Assembly: GCA_030789695.1 (NCBI GenBank)
Contig: CM061141.1
Span: forward strand, 274,381,655 to 274,445,654
DNA from: Scilla litardierei
Taxonomy: Eukaryota > Streptophyta > Magnoliopsida > Asparagales > Asparagaceae
Direction: 5' to 3'
Length of the DNA stretch: 64,000 nucleotides
Positions 34,376-46,766 of the stretch are shown piece after piece (the stretch's first letter is position 1; each line of letters opens with the position of its first letter). The position numbers and the translations under genes were made by a program. The notes beneath the pieces are model-generated. The model had not been told where the DNA came from, did no database searches, and saw nothing but the letters and a program-made list of their open reading frames with translations.

Positions 34376-36329
34376 TGACCGGTGCCTCGTTTACGGTTTG
34401 GGCGCGGTGTCGTTTTACCGCAAGTGCACGGTTAGTGTAGGGTGCGGGTTTATCGAACTCAGGGAGGTGGATGGCTTGAATGGCTACTAGCCTCGCCTAG
34501 GTTGTGTGCTAGCTACGTGGATGATATGGGTGGAAGTGTAGAAATAAAGGGAAGAAATGAAAAAGACACGAAATGAATCCCCGCTAACATGGGCTAGAGC
34601 ACTCATGACACTTGGCATTCGACTTGACCCAGGGTGAGACATTGCCCCTAAAGGTGGTACCTAGCGTCCCATGGGCCCGATATTCCGGTCGATGCCCAGT
34701 ACGCTAGGTCTACCCGGTTTCGGATGGTGGGCATTCCCATGTCCATTAACACCTTCTGCAACTGGGAGCATTAAGGCCACAATGATAACTCCCAACATTT
34801 CATCCAAGCCGTTCCCACGTGCGAGGACTCGATGTCAACGCTAGGGGCGTGAGCTGTGGCTAGGGAGTTAATCGCCAAGTTTATTCCCCCTTGGCCCGAC
34901 GGTCAGAGGCGGTCTTTCTCCCGCCAATGACAATGAAACACTCCCACGTAACCCTAATGGCCAAATAGGTCGAATGTGATTTCTAACAATACATCAAAGC
35001 GGATCTTGACTGGACAAGACACCGGACCCCAATCCCCAACACATCTAGTGTGTTACTGTACGAATTGGACTCAGATTGCTAGAAATCCCCTATGACACAT
35101 TCCATCGAACACATACTATGCAATCAAGTCAAATGTAAATTTTCAAGCATCAATCCTACCCTAACCCGTATTAGGGTTCATCAAACAGTACTCAATGATG
35201 AAGAACATGATAGCAATCAATAAATCCAAACAAACATTCATCATCGAGCAAAATGAAAATAACACAAAACAATGGAAATTGGAAAAGAAATACTTATCTT
35301 GCCATTGAATCTTCAATCCTTTACAAGATTTATTGAAGTAGAAAACCTAATCTAACCTAACCTAAAGCTCCCAAGAAATGGGGAGAAAACTGCTGAAAAA
35401 ATGGGAGAAGATCTCCTCCAAGTCGTGCCCTTACTTGTATTTATAAGCCCCCCCAAAAACCCAATAGTTCGGGTCCAGAAAACCAAGCAAAACTGTCAAA
35501 CTTTCTGAAAATGACTACAACCTGATTGGTTGGACTCCCAACCGATCGGTTGAAGTGAAATTTCAGAAAGCAGCCAATTTCAGCACCCCGCCGCGCTCAG
35601 AAAATTCTAGAAAAATTTAGAAAAATCAGATTTGGGCATGCGACCTATCGTTGGAAAGCTAACGACATTGCCGACGCTAGAAAAATAAGAGATCACCCAA
35701 ACTCCCTCTGGAATGATAGCAGATATTCAATGAATGAGCAGAGGTGCGTGAAAGGGGAAGAAAAGGCCACCGATCGGTTGAAGCATCAACTAATCGGGTG
35801 AGCTGCTTGTCGCTTTGGCCATCGGGCTTCAGAAGCTTCAACCGGGCGCTGAGGTGAGCGGGTGGTGTGACCGGGTCGTGAATTGTTGATCTTCAGCTTC
35901 AGATGAACCGATCGGGTGAGATATCACCAGATCAGTTAGAATTAAGCTCAAAAAGACCGAAAGCTCTGTCGATCTCACTCGATCATTGAACCGATCGGGT
36001 GAGCAGCTCTTCTCTTCAGCTCCTGTCCGGGTCGGATACACGTGTATCAATCGATCGGGTGGCTGTGTCCACTCGATCGGTTGAGGGCTGAAATATAGTA
36101 ATCTTCGACGTTTGGCCCTCTGGATAGCGCGTGACTCCTCCCGTTGCTCTGGGGACTCATGATATCTTCTTTATACATTTCCAATGCTGGCAATCTCCTG
36201 CATTTACACAAAAACACAAAGAAGTGAAAGAAAACTAAAAATCACAAGAGAAAGGGTACGGAACGATGGAAAACAACGGAAAATCACAAAGAAGACGTGT
36301 GTGAATATAAAAAATATAAACGCACGTCA
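34376..36329 (-). repeat. 5' LTR (right side) of the minus-strand Athila-like element
   Basis: Matches the left LTR with indels, including loss of part of the palindrome array near 35505. TATA box at 35437-35446 on the minus strand. Ends AACGCACGTCA before TGCGA. Confidence 0.85.
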
Positions 36330-37203
36330 TGCGATGCAGTTTTTTGATGAAAAGAAGAAGGCCGTGGATGGGGTTCGTGGATTAAAGGAGAAAAACACGG
36401 CGTTGGAGGTTAGATTATTGAGGCTTGTGGAGGTAATTGCGGAATTTAAAGAAGATTCTGTTGGAATCGAAGAGAATAAATGAGATCTTGGGCATGCTGT
36501 GAATATGATAGAGGGTGTTCGCGAATGGATGAATAAGCATCGGGAGGCAGAGGCTTGAGCGTTGAATATTGCATGAGACTTTGCAGGTCTCATTGAGAAG
36601 GAGAGGATGAAGAGGGAGTCCAAGGATAAGACGCAAGCTCAGGTTAAGTGCGATAATCTGGAGCCTCCAACATCAAGGCTTGTTGAGGAAAATTCTCATC
36701 TGGATAGGAAAGAACAAGCGCTCGATAATGACTCTGATGATGAACTTCTGCTTGTTTAAAGGCGAAAGAAACTTAAAGAGGCGGATACTGGCAAAGCGAA
36801 AGCCTCTGGTTCTTCATGGAGTCACCCTGCTGGCCTTAAGGCTCTTTCAAGTTCACCGTCCGCTTTTCTTGGAACCCTACAAACTCTGCCACCACCTGCA
36901 AACAGTGCAAGCAAAAGATCGGTAAAATAAATCCTGCAAACAGCGCACGCAAGCGTTATATAGGACTAACGTAGAGTTTGTCTCTGTTGAATTGTGTACA
37001 AAAATTAACAAGTTGGAAGAAATTAGCAGTGAAGACTCACTGTTCCCTTTGCACTTCTCGTTTTGCACTGCTCTTCCTCAGTTCTCTTGCCGTGCTCTCT
37101 CTGCACTGCTCTTTCTGTTTGCACTGTTTTTTCACGGTTCCTCCATGTCGCTTGAGACTGAAAATAACATGGAAGAAGACCATGGCCTCAGGGCCAGAAT
37201 TCC

Positions 37204-37447
37204 TGTCACGCCCTGCTTCCCAAAAACGTGGAGGCGAAGCGTGAGGAGGTCCGCTCAGACTTGAAGCTACAAAGCTGCAAGTCCGATAAGCGTCAATCAA
37301 ATTTAAACTGCAGGTCCTTGCAACGCGAAACGAAACAAAGATAATAATAAGGAAAAGAGACAAAGAATAAATCTCAGAATATCCATAATAAATTTCAACA
37401 TCGCAGAAAAGCCACCAGGCTAAAAATAAAAGAGTCTAAAAGAGGCC
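37204..37447 (-). repeat. Truncated 3' LTR remnant of the LARD-like element
   Basis: 244 bp nearly identical to 40949-41193, starting TGTCACGCC; identity stops abruptly after AAAGAGGCC. Confidence 0.85.
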
Positions 37448-40400
37448 CCAGGTATAGTCATTACAAGTGCTTATATACGCACTAGGTAGTCAAACATTAA
37501 CACTACCAACACGTATATATATACATTCACGTACGTTATACACTTATACCTATTATAGTCAGTCAATTTCATACATGTATTTCAATCATATATATACGCA
37601 TACATCCCTTATATAACTACTACTTACCTAAACACAAAACAATATTTCAGATACTCATATAAGGATAGTCTCACACTTAGCAAATACAATCATTGCTCTA
37701 CGTATAGATAGCTACCTATGCACAAACAACATGGGTATACTACTCCCTAATATTTGCTAGTATACATCAAATACTAAGCACATCAACATAAGTAGTCACC
37801 CATACCATTATTAAGTCAAGTTTACTATATCTAATATATTTATTCACCACCACTATAGTTTCACAATATATAGTCATTCAAATGCATGCAAATAGTTCAC
37901 CATGTATTCACATCACATATGGTCTTATAACTGTATTTACGACACGCCACATATACCATAGTCAACAATAACTGTAACTAAGCACATACTTACCCGTGCA
38001 TGGTGCACACCCATACACGCTATCATTTCACTTACATATATATACCCATCATACCACTATATGCTTAGCACAACTACACATCTAGTTTAGCTAGTACACA
38101 TATGTTCACGCAGGCAAGTCCTTAGTAAATAACTATACCACAAGACCGACACTTATAACTATATACTGGTGTAGCGACCCACATTCATGTGCGTAGCACG
38201 ACCAGGCACAACACGCCTATCAATATTCATACATCAAACATTGTTATATGCAAACCACAGACATACATAACAATATACTTAGAGTATACCCACTCAAGCT
38301 TGAGTGAGACTCAATACACACATCAGAATATTCTACATACGTAACACGACATTTATACCTATACCAATACCACTCCAATATTTATACGTCTACCAATACT
38401 ACCATATACATACCATAAGTCAATCACACTTAATATTTAGTCAGATAACACCCACATAGTTAAATCAATTTATATACCATAATAATAACATTACAGACAT
38501 CAGCACCCACATATTTATAATACCCTCCCTAGTACAAACATTCACCGTATAGTCACACATAAGTAATGTATATATTCACACCATAGCCTACTACCTATAA
38601 TTAGCATACTAACACATCCACACATACATAATTAAGATGTGCAATAGTCGTGTATACCTCACAGTATGCATGCATGCAACATCCCTTAAAAGCAAGCAAT
38701 ACCAATCAAAATTATAATCCTACTACCATATGTATATCACCTATATACTCATGCAACGAAACATAACTACTTACATATAAGCACATTTCATATCCACGTA
38801 CGAGCACATACTCACACGTACTAACATACATGTCATATAGTAGGCCTACTCCCTTAACCATACATACACTTATTATTATCACACCTAACATACACATAGC
38901 TTTACCAATCATTTTATTTCAACCATTACAAGTATCTCTAACTACATACACTCCATTAGATATTCCAACACTAACTCTTATATACACCGGCATCCCTATT
39001 ATGGTATAGCTAATCACACACAAATCTATAAATACTAACACACAAACAACTTCATAATATCACGAATAACTCTGAGTATATATATATATATCACACAATA
39101 GGCAAGCATCAATATACTATGGGGGGTATACTCATTCAAGCCCACGTACGTAACTTAGGTACATGCACAACGACTACCTCACAAGGTCCAAGGGCCTACT
39201 AACAACTTAGAGTTGACACAGACATTGACGAGCACTAAAGCCTAAGCAATAGAGGGAGGTCGAGGTCGAAAGCGTGACGAGGGAAGGATCGATAAGCACG
39301 AGTTCAGATAGGACGAGTACGAGGAGACAGCTTGGTTAGACGAACATTGACTCAATGGTGATGTTTAGGTTGAGGGAAAGGGAGATGTAGTGATACTTGT
39401 ATAGGATTGAGAAATGAAGTAACACAAGCTAAAACACGCAAAATTGAAAACTGTTGTACTTCAAAAGTTGGAATCCTCGTCTGTATAAATTTTTTGGAGG
39501 TCGATAAAACGAGTTGTTCAAAATAAGTTTGAGTCGAATATTCATAATAAGAGAAAATGGTTTAGTGGCTTATCGCAAATCATTAAGAAGAGGAAGTAAA
39601 TCATTCACACGAACATTAAAGACGTAATTTTTTTAAGAAAATATTATACGGCAGTAATTTAAAATTTTTTTGGAAATTTAAAGAATGAAATTAAAGTAAC
39701 TGAAGAATTGAAGCTCGTTTTTAACGCTTTCAAAGTCTTTAAACCAGGGAAAGAAAATTTAAAATGATCAATATTGGAACTACTTTTTAGGGGAACCAGG
39801 ATGAGCCAAAAATAAAACTGGTTTACACAAAGCTCTTAGCATACAAGAACAACGAGCCTGGTACGTATATAAAAATAATTGAAATTCAATTTAGTTTAGA
39901 AATTATTCTAAAAGTATGTATGGTGAACGGAAAGATAATAATGACTTAGTAGTGAAATTATCAAAAACTGTAGTAAAGCTTTAAAACCAAACTATGGGAA
40001 GTCTGGGCCAGGAATAGTAATTTTTAAAATTTTGAAATAGCGAAAACGATGAGCATAAAACCGACTGGCTAAAAGCTGAAATTCCATGTGACTTGAAAGT
40101 ATATTAAAGTAAACACGACGTATCATTCGAATAACACAAATAAGAAGGAAAATTATAAATCGAATTGGGCAAGGCAAAAGTATGGTTCAGAATGAAATTA
40201 ATATATGAAGGGACAACGCATTTACATAAGTACGAACAATATATGCTGGAAAAATATTATAAGCTAGTGTTCAAAAATTCCGACAGAAGTTTTAAAATTT
40301 TAAATCAACGAAGGAGGATGAAGTATAAGTATATTAAAATTTGGAACAAGGTTAAACTTCGAAAAGGAGGAAGTCGAAAAATACTTTCAGGAGATTTAAG

Positions 40401-40948
40401 ATTTGTAACGGAGAGGTTCGAAAATTGATGACGATCGTCAAGAGGCGATCTAGTGAATCGAGGCAAGGAAAATGGTCGGATGGTCACACATGCATACGCC
40501 TAGGATATGAATCAGGAAGGTCTACGGGGAGACTCCTACGGTCGACCAACTAAGTATTAAGAAGCTAAGCGCTAAGACTCTTTAAGGGGCTAGACGGTAA
40601 TGAAATGCGTTCATCTTGGTCCGAAATTGATGAACCCAAACGAACGACAAAAGGAATCCTAGAAGTCTAATATGGTCAGAGCTGGGCAAAAACCACTAAG
40701 GTAACTCCTAAGACGATTAAATCAATTCCTAGCAGGGAGTCTAACTAACAATCAGGGACCCCTAACTAGCAAGCACAGACGTCTAACTAAGTCTTCCTAC
40801 CACCTAGTGACATAGAAAAACGATCAAAAATTAGACTCATAGCTTAATGACTTGGAGGTTGTAATTTATTTGATGGACATTCCGTTATTACCGTTGTTCC
40901 GATAATTCGCAATTGCAAGATGGACCTGCATGGGCCACCAACAAAACC
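37448..40948 (-). other. LARD-like interior, non-coding, strongly G-poor on the plus strand
   Basis: 37450-39130 is dominated by ACATA, TATAC and CACAT words and has very few G on the plus strand. 39130-40948 is mixed AT-rich and resembles, as reverse complement, the interior after 49989 (TGGTGGCCCATGCAGGT, then GTCGTTCG and GGGTCCAT-type motifs). No retroviral motif or credible ORF. Confidence 0.6.
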
Positions 40949-43871
40949 TGTCACGCCCCGCTTCCCAAAAACGTAGAGGCGAAGCGTGAGGAGGTCCGCT
41001 CAGACTTGAAGCTACAAAGCTGTAAGTCCGATAAGCGTCAATCAAATTTAAACTGCAGGTCCTTGCAACGCGAAACGAAACAAAGATAATAATAAGGAAA
41101 AGAGACAAAGAATAAATCTCAGAATATCCATAATAAATTTCAACATCGCAGAAAAGCCACCAGGCTAAAAATAAAAGAGTCTAAAAGAGGCCACAGCATG
41201 GCCAACAAAAGTACAAAGTACGAAAACAAAGTAATGGTGCAAGCACTGACAACGAACAGCAACCTAAAGCAAAAGCAACTCAACAGTCACTAAGACTGGT
41301 CTCCGGTGTCCACAAAACTCCTCCTGGGCAAAGATGGACTTAGACTCAGCGTCAGCAAAACATCACGTACTCAGCAACGGTCTCTGGCTCAGGGTCTAAC
41401 ATGTGACACCCAAAAGAGCAAGGGGCACATGTCAGCAAGTCTACAAGAGACTTGTGCAAGGAAACTGAAAGTAAAGCAAGACAACCTAGCAGTTTTAAAA
41501 GTATGCAATGACATGGCAGTTAAAGTATGAGTGCAGCAGGTAAAGAAAACAACAAGTAAAGTAGCATGGCATGGCAAGTGTGGCAAGACTATAAACATTT
41601 ACAAGGATTTCTCTAGTCACGTTTTCATGTCATGTGCAAAGTTTACGCCTTACTGTTGAAATGACTTTCTTTCACACTGAGTGGCTGCTTAACTCCGCCC
41701 CAAACCCAGAGTTTACGCCTTACAGCTGCAGTTGCTGATCAGGCAGACTCCCAGCTGATTGGCCGCTTAACTCTTACCCCTCCCACGTGTATCGAGCCAT
41801 GGCCTTACCCCCGAACGGTAATGCTCGCTTCTGGATCACGAGCCAGGAAGTGTTTTTCATGATGGCATAGGGGTGCACCTAGCCCTGGACAAGCAAGTAC
41901 AAGTATGTAGCGTGTGCTACGAATGCAATATTCAATGCATGGATGACATGGCATGGTAAGTAGTAAAGCGTACAGGTAAGGAAAGTAAACATGACAGTTT
42001 GGTATGCATGATCAACAAGTTAAAGAGTTGGATCTAGCTTCGTTGTCAAGCTAGATCAATTAAGGTGACGGATCTAGTTTCGTTGTCAAACTAGATCAAG
42101 TAGTGGTCTAGCCAGCTATCATTTCACTGACTAGTCTCTTTTACGCTAAAAGCAAGGAAGTGGCCTAAAAACATGGCCCTACACAAGAGTTGGCAAGTTT
42201 CACTTGCCTGCATGTACAACGTCTGATAAACACCGTCCAAGAGAGTCCAGAATCACAATTATCCTACGTGCACAAGTCCACCGGCCTAAAGTCCATATTA
42301 TTAATCTTAATTAGTGAATTTAAAACATTTAAAACATTTTAAAAACATCAATTTTAGTCTTGATTAACAGGCAATGGGTTAGGGGTCCTAGGGGTGCAAA
42401 GCGTTACCTCAACACGACGCGAAAGCTACACCGGCGTCGGGTAGCGACGCCGGGGGTTGGAATAAGAGAACGCGCTCCAAGTCCTGATTCCAATATAGAT
42501 TCCTCGCTGGAAAGTTCAGAGCATCAACCGGAGCAACGATTCCAGATTCCAAAGCTAGCACGTGCGACGACGGGCTACAACGTGTCGCAACATTGTACGC
42601 GGTAAATCGTCGGAGAGAAAGCACCAAGGTGGGGCCCACAGTAGTCCTAGGGACCTAAGGGGGACCCACAATACCTCTGGAGAACTTGGGGGGCCCACGG
42701 TGGCAAGTGGTGCGACGGGTGCGGGGTTGCGACGTTTGGCTCTCGGTCGTACAGCCTCGGTGCAGGGGATTCCATCGGTCGGTGCGAGGGAACGGGGCTT
42801 GTGCAGCGCTTGGTCAGTCGCAGTGCGGCGGGGGCTTGGTCCTCTCGGTCGGATCGGGGGAGGCCATCGGTCGGGCGCCTTGGATACGGGGGCTTGGGCG
42901 CTGCAACGTTGCAACCGTTGCAACGTTGCGGAGAGCGGGCGATGCGGGCGAGAGCGTCGGTCGGGCACGGAGCGGTGCGGAGCGACAGAGCGGGGGCTTG
43001 CAGCGGTGCGGGTGCGGAGCGGAGGGGGAAATTCTCTCGGTCTGACCGAGAGATTCTCTCGGTCGGACACGGGGATGCGAGCGGGGCAATGCGGGGCGGC
43101 TGTGCGAAGCTTGGTGCAGGCGGGGTAGCGGTCGGTGCGGGGAAAATGGGCCTGTTTCCTCGGTCGATACGGGGGAAGTTCGTCGCAACGTTGCGACGAT
43201 TCGTCGCAACGTCAAATTTGGGTTTTGGGAGCGGCTAGGGTTATTTTCTTGCGAAAATAGGTCTTCCTAGAGGTTGTTTATATAGTGTAGATGGGTTGAC
43301 TAGGTCTAGGGCTAATCCTAATGGGATTAGGAGTTTAAAATAATTTAAAATTCAAATCTCACCAACTCCAACTCACCCAAGGCTTAGGTGGGGCCCAAAT
43401 GAGCTGGAAATTGGCTCAAAAATTATTTAAAACGTTTTAAACTCAAATAAATTTTCTTTGGCCGAAATTAATATAAAAATTAATTATTAAAAATATTATA
43501 AACCTTGTTAAAAATATAAAAGTGGTCAAATAAACTCCAAAAATTATAAAATAAATATCGTGGTGATCGTGATGACGAAAGTGAGCTAACTAAGGAGACA
43601 GATCTCAATTTCGACATCGGACGACGAAACTAAAAATAGAAACGTCTCCCGTCAAAAGTGAGAATCGCAACGTCTCATCGAGTAAGATTAAATTGTGGGA
43701 AAATGACTTGAGAAACGTCGTTCCAAATTAGTGCCACTATTTAATACTCTCAGAGACGTTCATAACGGCATATCACACTAAAGTGTTCACAAACAAACAA
43801 AGTCTAAAATAAACACGTGCACGGCCAAAAGCACGTGCACGAACAACGTATAACGAAAAGTGGTCGTTACA
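40949..43871 (-). repeat. 5' LTR of the LARD-like element, 2923 bp
   Basis: Complete LTR. TATA box ACTATATAAAC at 43276-43287 on the minus strand. A GC-rich tract (42560-43200) contains a 20-bp perfect palindrome at 43180-43199 and GCAACGTTGC twice near 42903. Two 27-nt hairpins with a compensatory difference lie at 42031-42057 and 42071-42097. ORFs on both strands in the GC-rich part are not credible. Confidence 0.8.
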
Positions 43872-45004
43872 ATTGCAGAGCTCGAGCACATGCTAGAGGA
43901 GGAGAAACAGAGCCGTGCTCTGCTTGAGTCGGAGTTCGTACATGCGAAGCTCGTCGCAAGCCAAGAAGCCAGCAGGTACCAAGGAGACTGTCTAATTCTC
44001 AGGTGACAATTTTGTAGCGAGAACGCAACACTCTGAGAGAGAGGTGGCTCAAGGACCAAGCTCGAGCGGAGGAGATGCAAAAAAGGAGAGGGAGTTCGAG
44101 GAGAAGTTGATTGATCTGCAATGGAAAAAGACTTGGGTGCAGGACAAAGTTCTTGAATGGAAGCAGAAGTACGGGCAGGTGGAGGCTCATGCGCTGTAGT
44201 TTTTTGATGAAAAGAAGAAGGGAGTGGATGAGGTTCGTAGATTAAATGAGAAGAACCCGGCGTTGGAGGTTAGATTATTGAGGCTTGTGGAGGTAATTGA
44301 TGAACTTAAAGAAGATTCTGTTGAAATCAAAGAGAATAAACGAGATCTTGGGCATGCTGTGACAATGATAGAGGTTGTTCGCGAATGGATGAATAAGCAT
44401 GGAGAGGCAGAGTCTCGAGCGTCGATTATTGCAGGAGACTTTGTAGGTCTCATTGAGAAGGAGAGGATGAAGAGGGAGTCCAAGGATAAGATGCAAGCTC
44501 CGGTTAAGTGCGATGATCTGGAGCCTCCAACATCAAGGCTTGTTGAGGAAAATACTCATCTGGAAGGGAAAGAAAGACACACAACAATGACTCTTATGAT
44601 GAAGTTCCGCTTGTTCAAAGGCAAAAGAAACTTAAAGAGGCGGCTACTGGCAAAACAAAAGCCTATAGTTCTTCATTGAGTCACCCTGCTGGCATCAATG
44701 CTCCTTCAAGCTCACCGTCCGCTTTTCCTGGAACACTACAAACTCCGGCACCACCTGCAAACAGTGCATGCAAGAGATCTGTAAGATAAATTCTACAAAC
44801 AGCACACGCTAGCATTGTATAGGACTAACGTATAGTTTGTCTCTGTTGAATTGTGTACAAAAATTAACAAGTTGGAAGAAATCAACATTGAAGACTCACA
44901 GTTCCCTTTGCACTTCTCTTTTTGCACCACTCTTTCTCAGTTCACTTTGCGGTGCTCTCTCTGTAATGCTTTTTCTCTTTGCACTGTTTTTTCTCGGTTC
45001 CTTC

Positions 45005-45985
45005 ATGGCGCTTGAGACTAAAAACAACATGGAAGAAGACCATGGCCTCAGGACCAGAATTGTAGAGCTCGAGCATATGCTAGAGGAGGAGAAACAGAGC
45101 CGAGCCCTGCTCGAGTCGAAGTTCGTGCTGGCGAAGCTCGTCGTAAGCCAAGAAGCCAGCAGGTACCAAGGAAACTGTCTAATTCTCAGACATCAGGTGA
45201 TAATTTTGGAGCGAGAACGCAACACTCTGAGAGAGAGGTGGCTTAAGGACCAAGCTCGGGCGGAGGAGATGCGAAAAAAGGAGAGGTAGTTTGAGGAGAA
45301 GTTAATTGATCTGCAATGTGCAAAGACACGGGCGCATGATGAAGTTCTTGAATGGAAGTAGAAGTTCGGGCAGGTGGAGGCTCGTGCGCTGCAGTTTTTT
45401 GACGAAAAGAAGCAGGTCGGGGATGAGGTTCGTGGATTAAAGGAGAAGAACGCGGCGTTGGAGGTTAGATTATTGAGGCTTGTGGAGGTAATTAAGGACT
45501 TTAAAGAAGATTCTGTTGAAATCGAAGAGAATAAATGAGATCTTGGGCATGCTGTGACAATGATAGAGGGTGTTAGCAATTGGATGAATAAGCATGGGGA
45601 GGCAGAGGCTCGAGCGTCGAATATTGCAGGAGACTTTGCAGGTTTCATTGAGAAGGAGAAGATGGAGAGGGAGTCCAAGGATAAGACACAAGCTCAGGAT
45701 AAATGCGAGGATCTGGAGACTCCAACATCAAGGCTTGTTGAGGAAAATTCTCGTCTGGAAGGGAAAGAACAGGCACACGACAATGACTCTTATGATGAAG
45801 TCCCGCTAGTTCAAAGGGAAAAGAAACTTAAAGAGGTGGCCACTGGCAAAACGAAAGCCTCTGGTTCTTCATTGTGTCACCCTGCTGGCCTCAAGGCTCC
45901 TTCAAGCTCTCCGTCCGCTTTTACTGGAACCCTGCAAACACCGGCATCACCTGCGAACAGCGCATGCAAGAGATCGGTAAAATAA
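45005..45985 (+). pseudogene. Array unit U10: full-length, no frameshift, three nonsense codons
   Basis: ATG 45005 to TAA 45983-45985 is 981 bp in one frame and defines the consensus length of 326 residues. Stops are TAG 45287-45289 (GAG to TAG), TAG near 45359 (CAG to TAG) and TGA 45536-45538 (codon 178, CGA to TGA). Layout: N-terminal MALET, heptad-rich charged helices to about residue 240, acidic patch DNDSYDE, basic patch QREKKLKE and a Ser/Pro-rich tail ending SACKRSVK. Abundant Glu/Lys/Arg with Leu spacing suggests a coiled-coil, probably soluble protein. No family recognised. Confidence 0.88.
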
Positions 45986-46199
45986 ATGCTGCAAATAGCG
46001 CACGCTAGCGTTGTATAGGACTAACATAGAGTTTGTCTCTGTTGAATTATGTACAAAAATTAACAAGTTGGAAGAAATCAACAGTGAAGACTAACAGTTC
46101 CCTTTGCACTCTCTTTTTGCAACACTCTTCCTCAGTTCTCTTTGCGGTGCTCTCTCTGCACTGCTCTTTCTTTTTGCACTATTTTTTCTCGGTTCCTAC

Positions 46200-46736
46200 A
46201 TGGCACTTGAGACTGAAAACAACATGGAAGAAGGCCACAGACTCAGGGCCAGAATTCAGAGATCGAGCTCATGCTAGAGGAGGAGAAACAGAGCAGTGCT
46301 CTGCTCGAGTAAGAGTTCGTGCTGGTGAAGCTCGTCACAAGGCAAGAAGCCAGCAGGTACCAAGGAGACTGCCTAATTCTCAATCATCAGGTGGAAATTT
46401 TGGAGCGAGAATGCAACACTTTGAGAGAGGGGGGGCTCAAGGACCAAGCTCGGGCGGAGGAGATGCAAAAAAAAGGAGAGGGAGTTCGAGGAGAAGTTGA
46501 TTGATCTGCAAACTGGAAAGACACGAGAGCATGGCGAAGTTCTTGAATGGAAGCAAAAGTACGGGCAGGTGGAGGCCCGTGCGCTGCAGTTTTTTGATGA
46601 AAAGAAGAAGGTCGTGGATAAGGTTCGTGGATTAAAGGAGAAGAACACAACGTTGGAGGTTAGATTATTGAGGCTTGTGGAGGTAATTGAGGACTTTAAA
46701 GATGATTCTGTTGAAATCGAAGAGAATAAATGAGAT
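46200..46736 (+). pseudogene. Array unit U11: truncated and fused to the next unit
   Basis: ATG 46200. A deletion in AGAATTCAGAGATCGAGCTC (about 46251-46271) shifts the frame. The frame from 46497 is open to TGA 46731-46733 (codon 178). Homology ends at GAGATC, where the sequence jumps to the end of a spacer and the ATG of U12, so the 3' half and most of the spacer are deleted. Confidence 0.85.
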
Positions 46737-46766
46737 CGAGCTCCATTGTTTTTTCTCAGTTCCTCC

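Larger units (their letters stand above)
28989..36329 (-). mobile_element. Athila-like non-autonomous Gypsy element, minus strand, TSD TGCGA
   Basis: Flanked by TGCGA at 28984-28988 and 36330-36334, rebuilding GCTCGTGCG.TGCAG of unit U8. LTRs at 28989-30998 and 34376-36329. The primer site next to the right LTR resembles the tRNA-Asp site used by Athila elements. The internal region keeps a Gag-like remnant with a zinc knuckle, three AGCTTGGGGGA tracts and no pol. The LTRs differ by indels, so it is older than the Sireviruses here. Confidence 0.85.
28092..36930 (+). pseudogene. Array unit U8, split by a MITE and an Athila-like element
   Basis: ATG 28092 (MSLETENN). A two-base loss in ATTGCAGCTCGAG (about 28147) shifts the frame; a TAG follows near 28294. 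The unit is interrupted by the MITE (28408-28917), continues at 28926-28988, is interrupted by 28989-36329, and resumes at 36335 through TGA 36481-36483 (codon 178), another TGA near 36557 and the end at 36928-36930. With insertions and duplications removed, the spacing to U9 is 1189 bp. Confidence 0.85.
37204..43871 (-). mobile_element. LARD-like LTR element, minus strand, left LTR truncated
   Basis: Ends TGTCACGCC and GTCGTTACA. The flanks ATTCC (37199-37203) and ATTGC (43872-43876) are a 5-bp duplication with one mismatch and fit the unit sequence. The right LTR (40949-43871) is complete. The left LTR keeps only 37204-37447, so its U3, the purine tract and part of the interior are deleted. 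No coding motif is present. The family is shared with 47139-51861. Confidence 0.8.
37145..44789 (+). pseudogene. Array unit U9, split by a LARD-like element
   Basis: ATG 37145 (MSLETENN), interrupted after about 18 codons by 37204-43871. It resumes at 43872 with the LEHMLEEEKQS motif. Later defects: TAG near 44013, a one-base loss near 44082, TAG at about 44199, a frameshift in GGGAAAGAAAGACAC (about 44570). Terminal TAA at 44787-44789. Spacing to U10 is normal once the element is removed. Confidence 0.85.

Noticed and set aside
40165..40428. 87-codon plus-strand ORF
   Set aside because: AT-rich interior of a LARD-like element, basic low-complexity product, no support from the related element.
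42562..43128. Long overlapping ORFs on both strands
   Set aside because: GC-rich LTR sequence with few stops in any frame; no domain signal.
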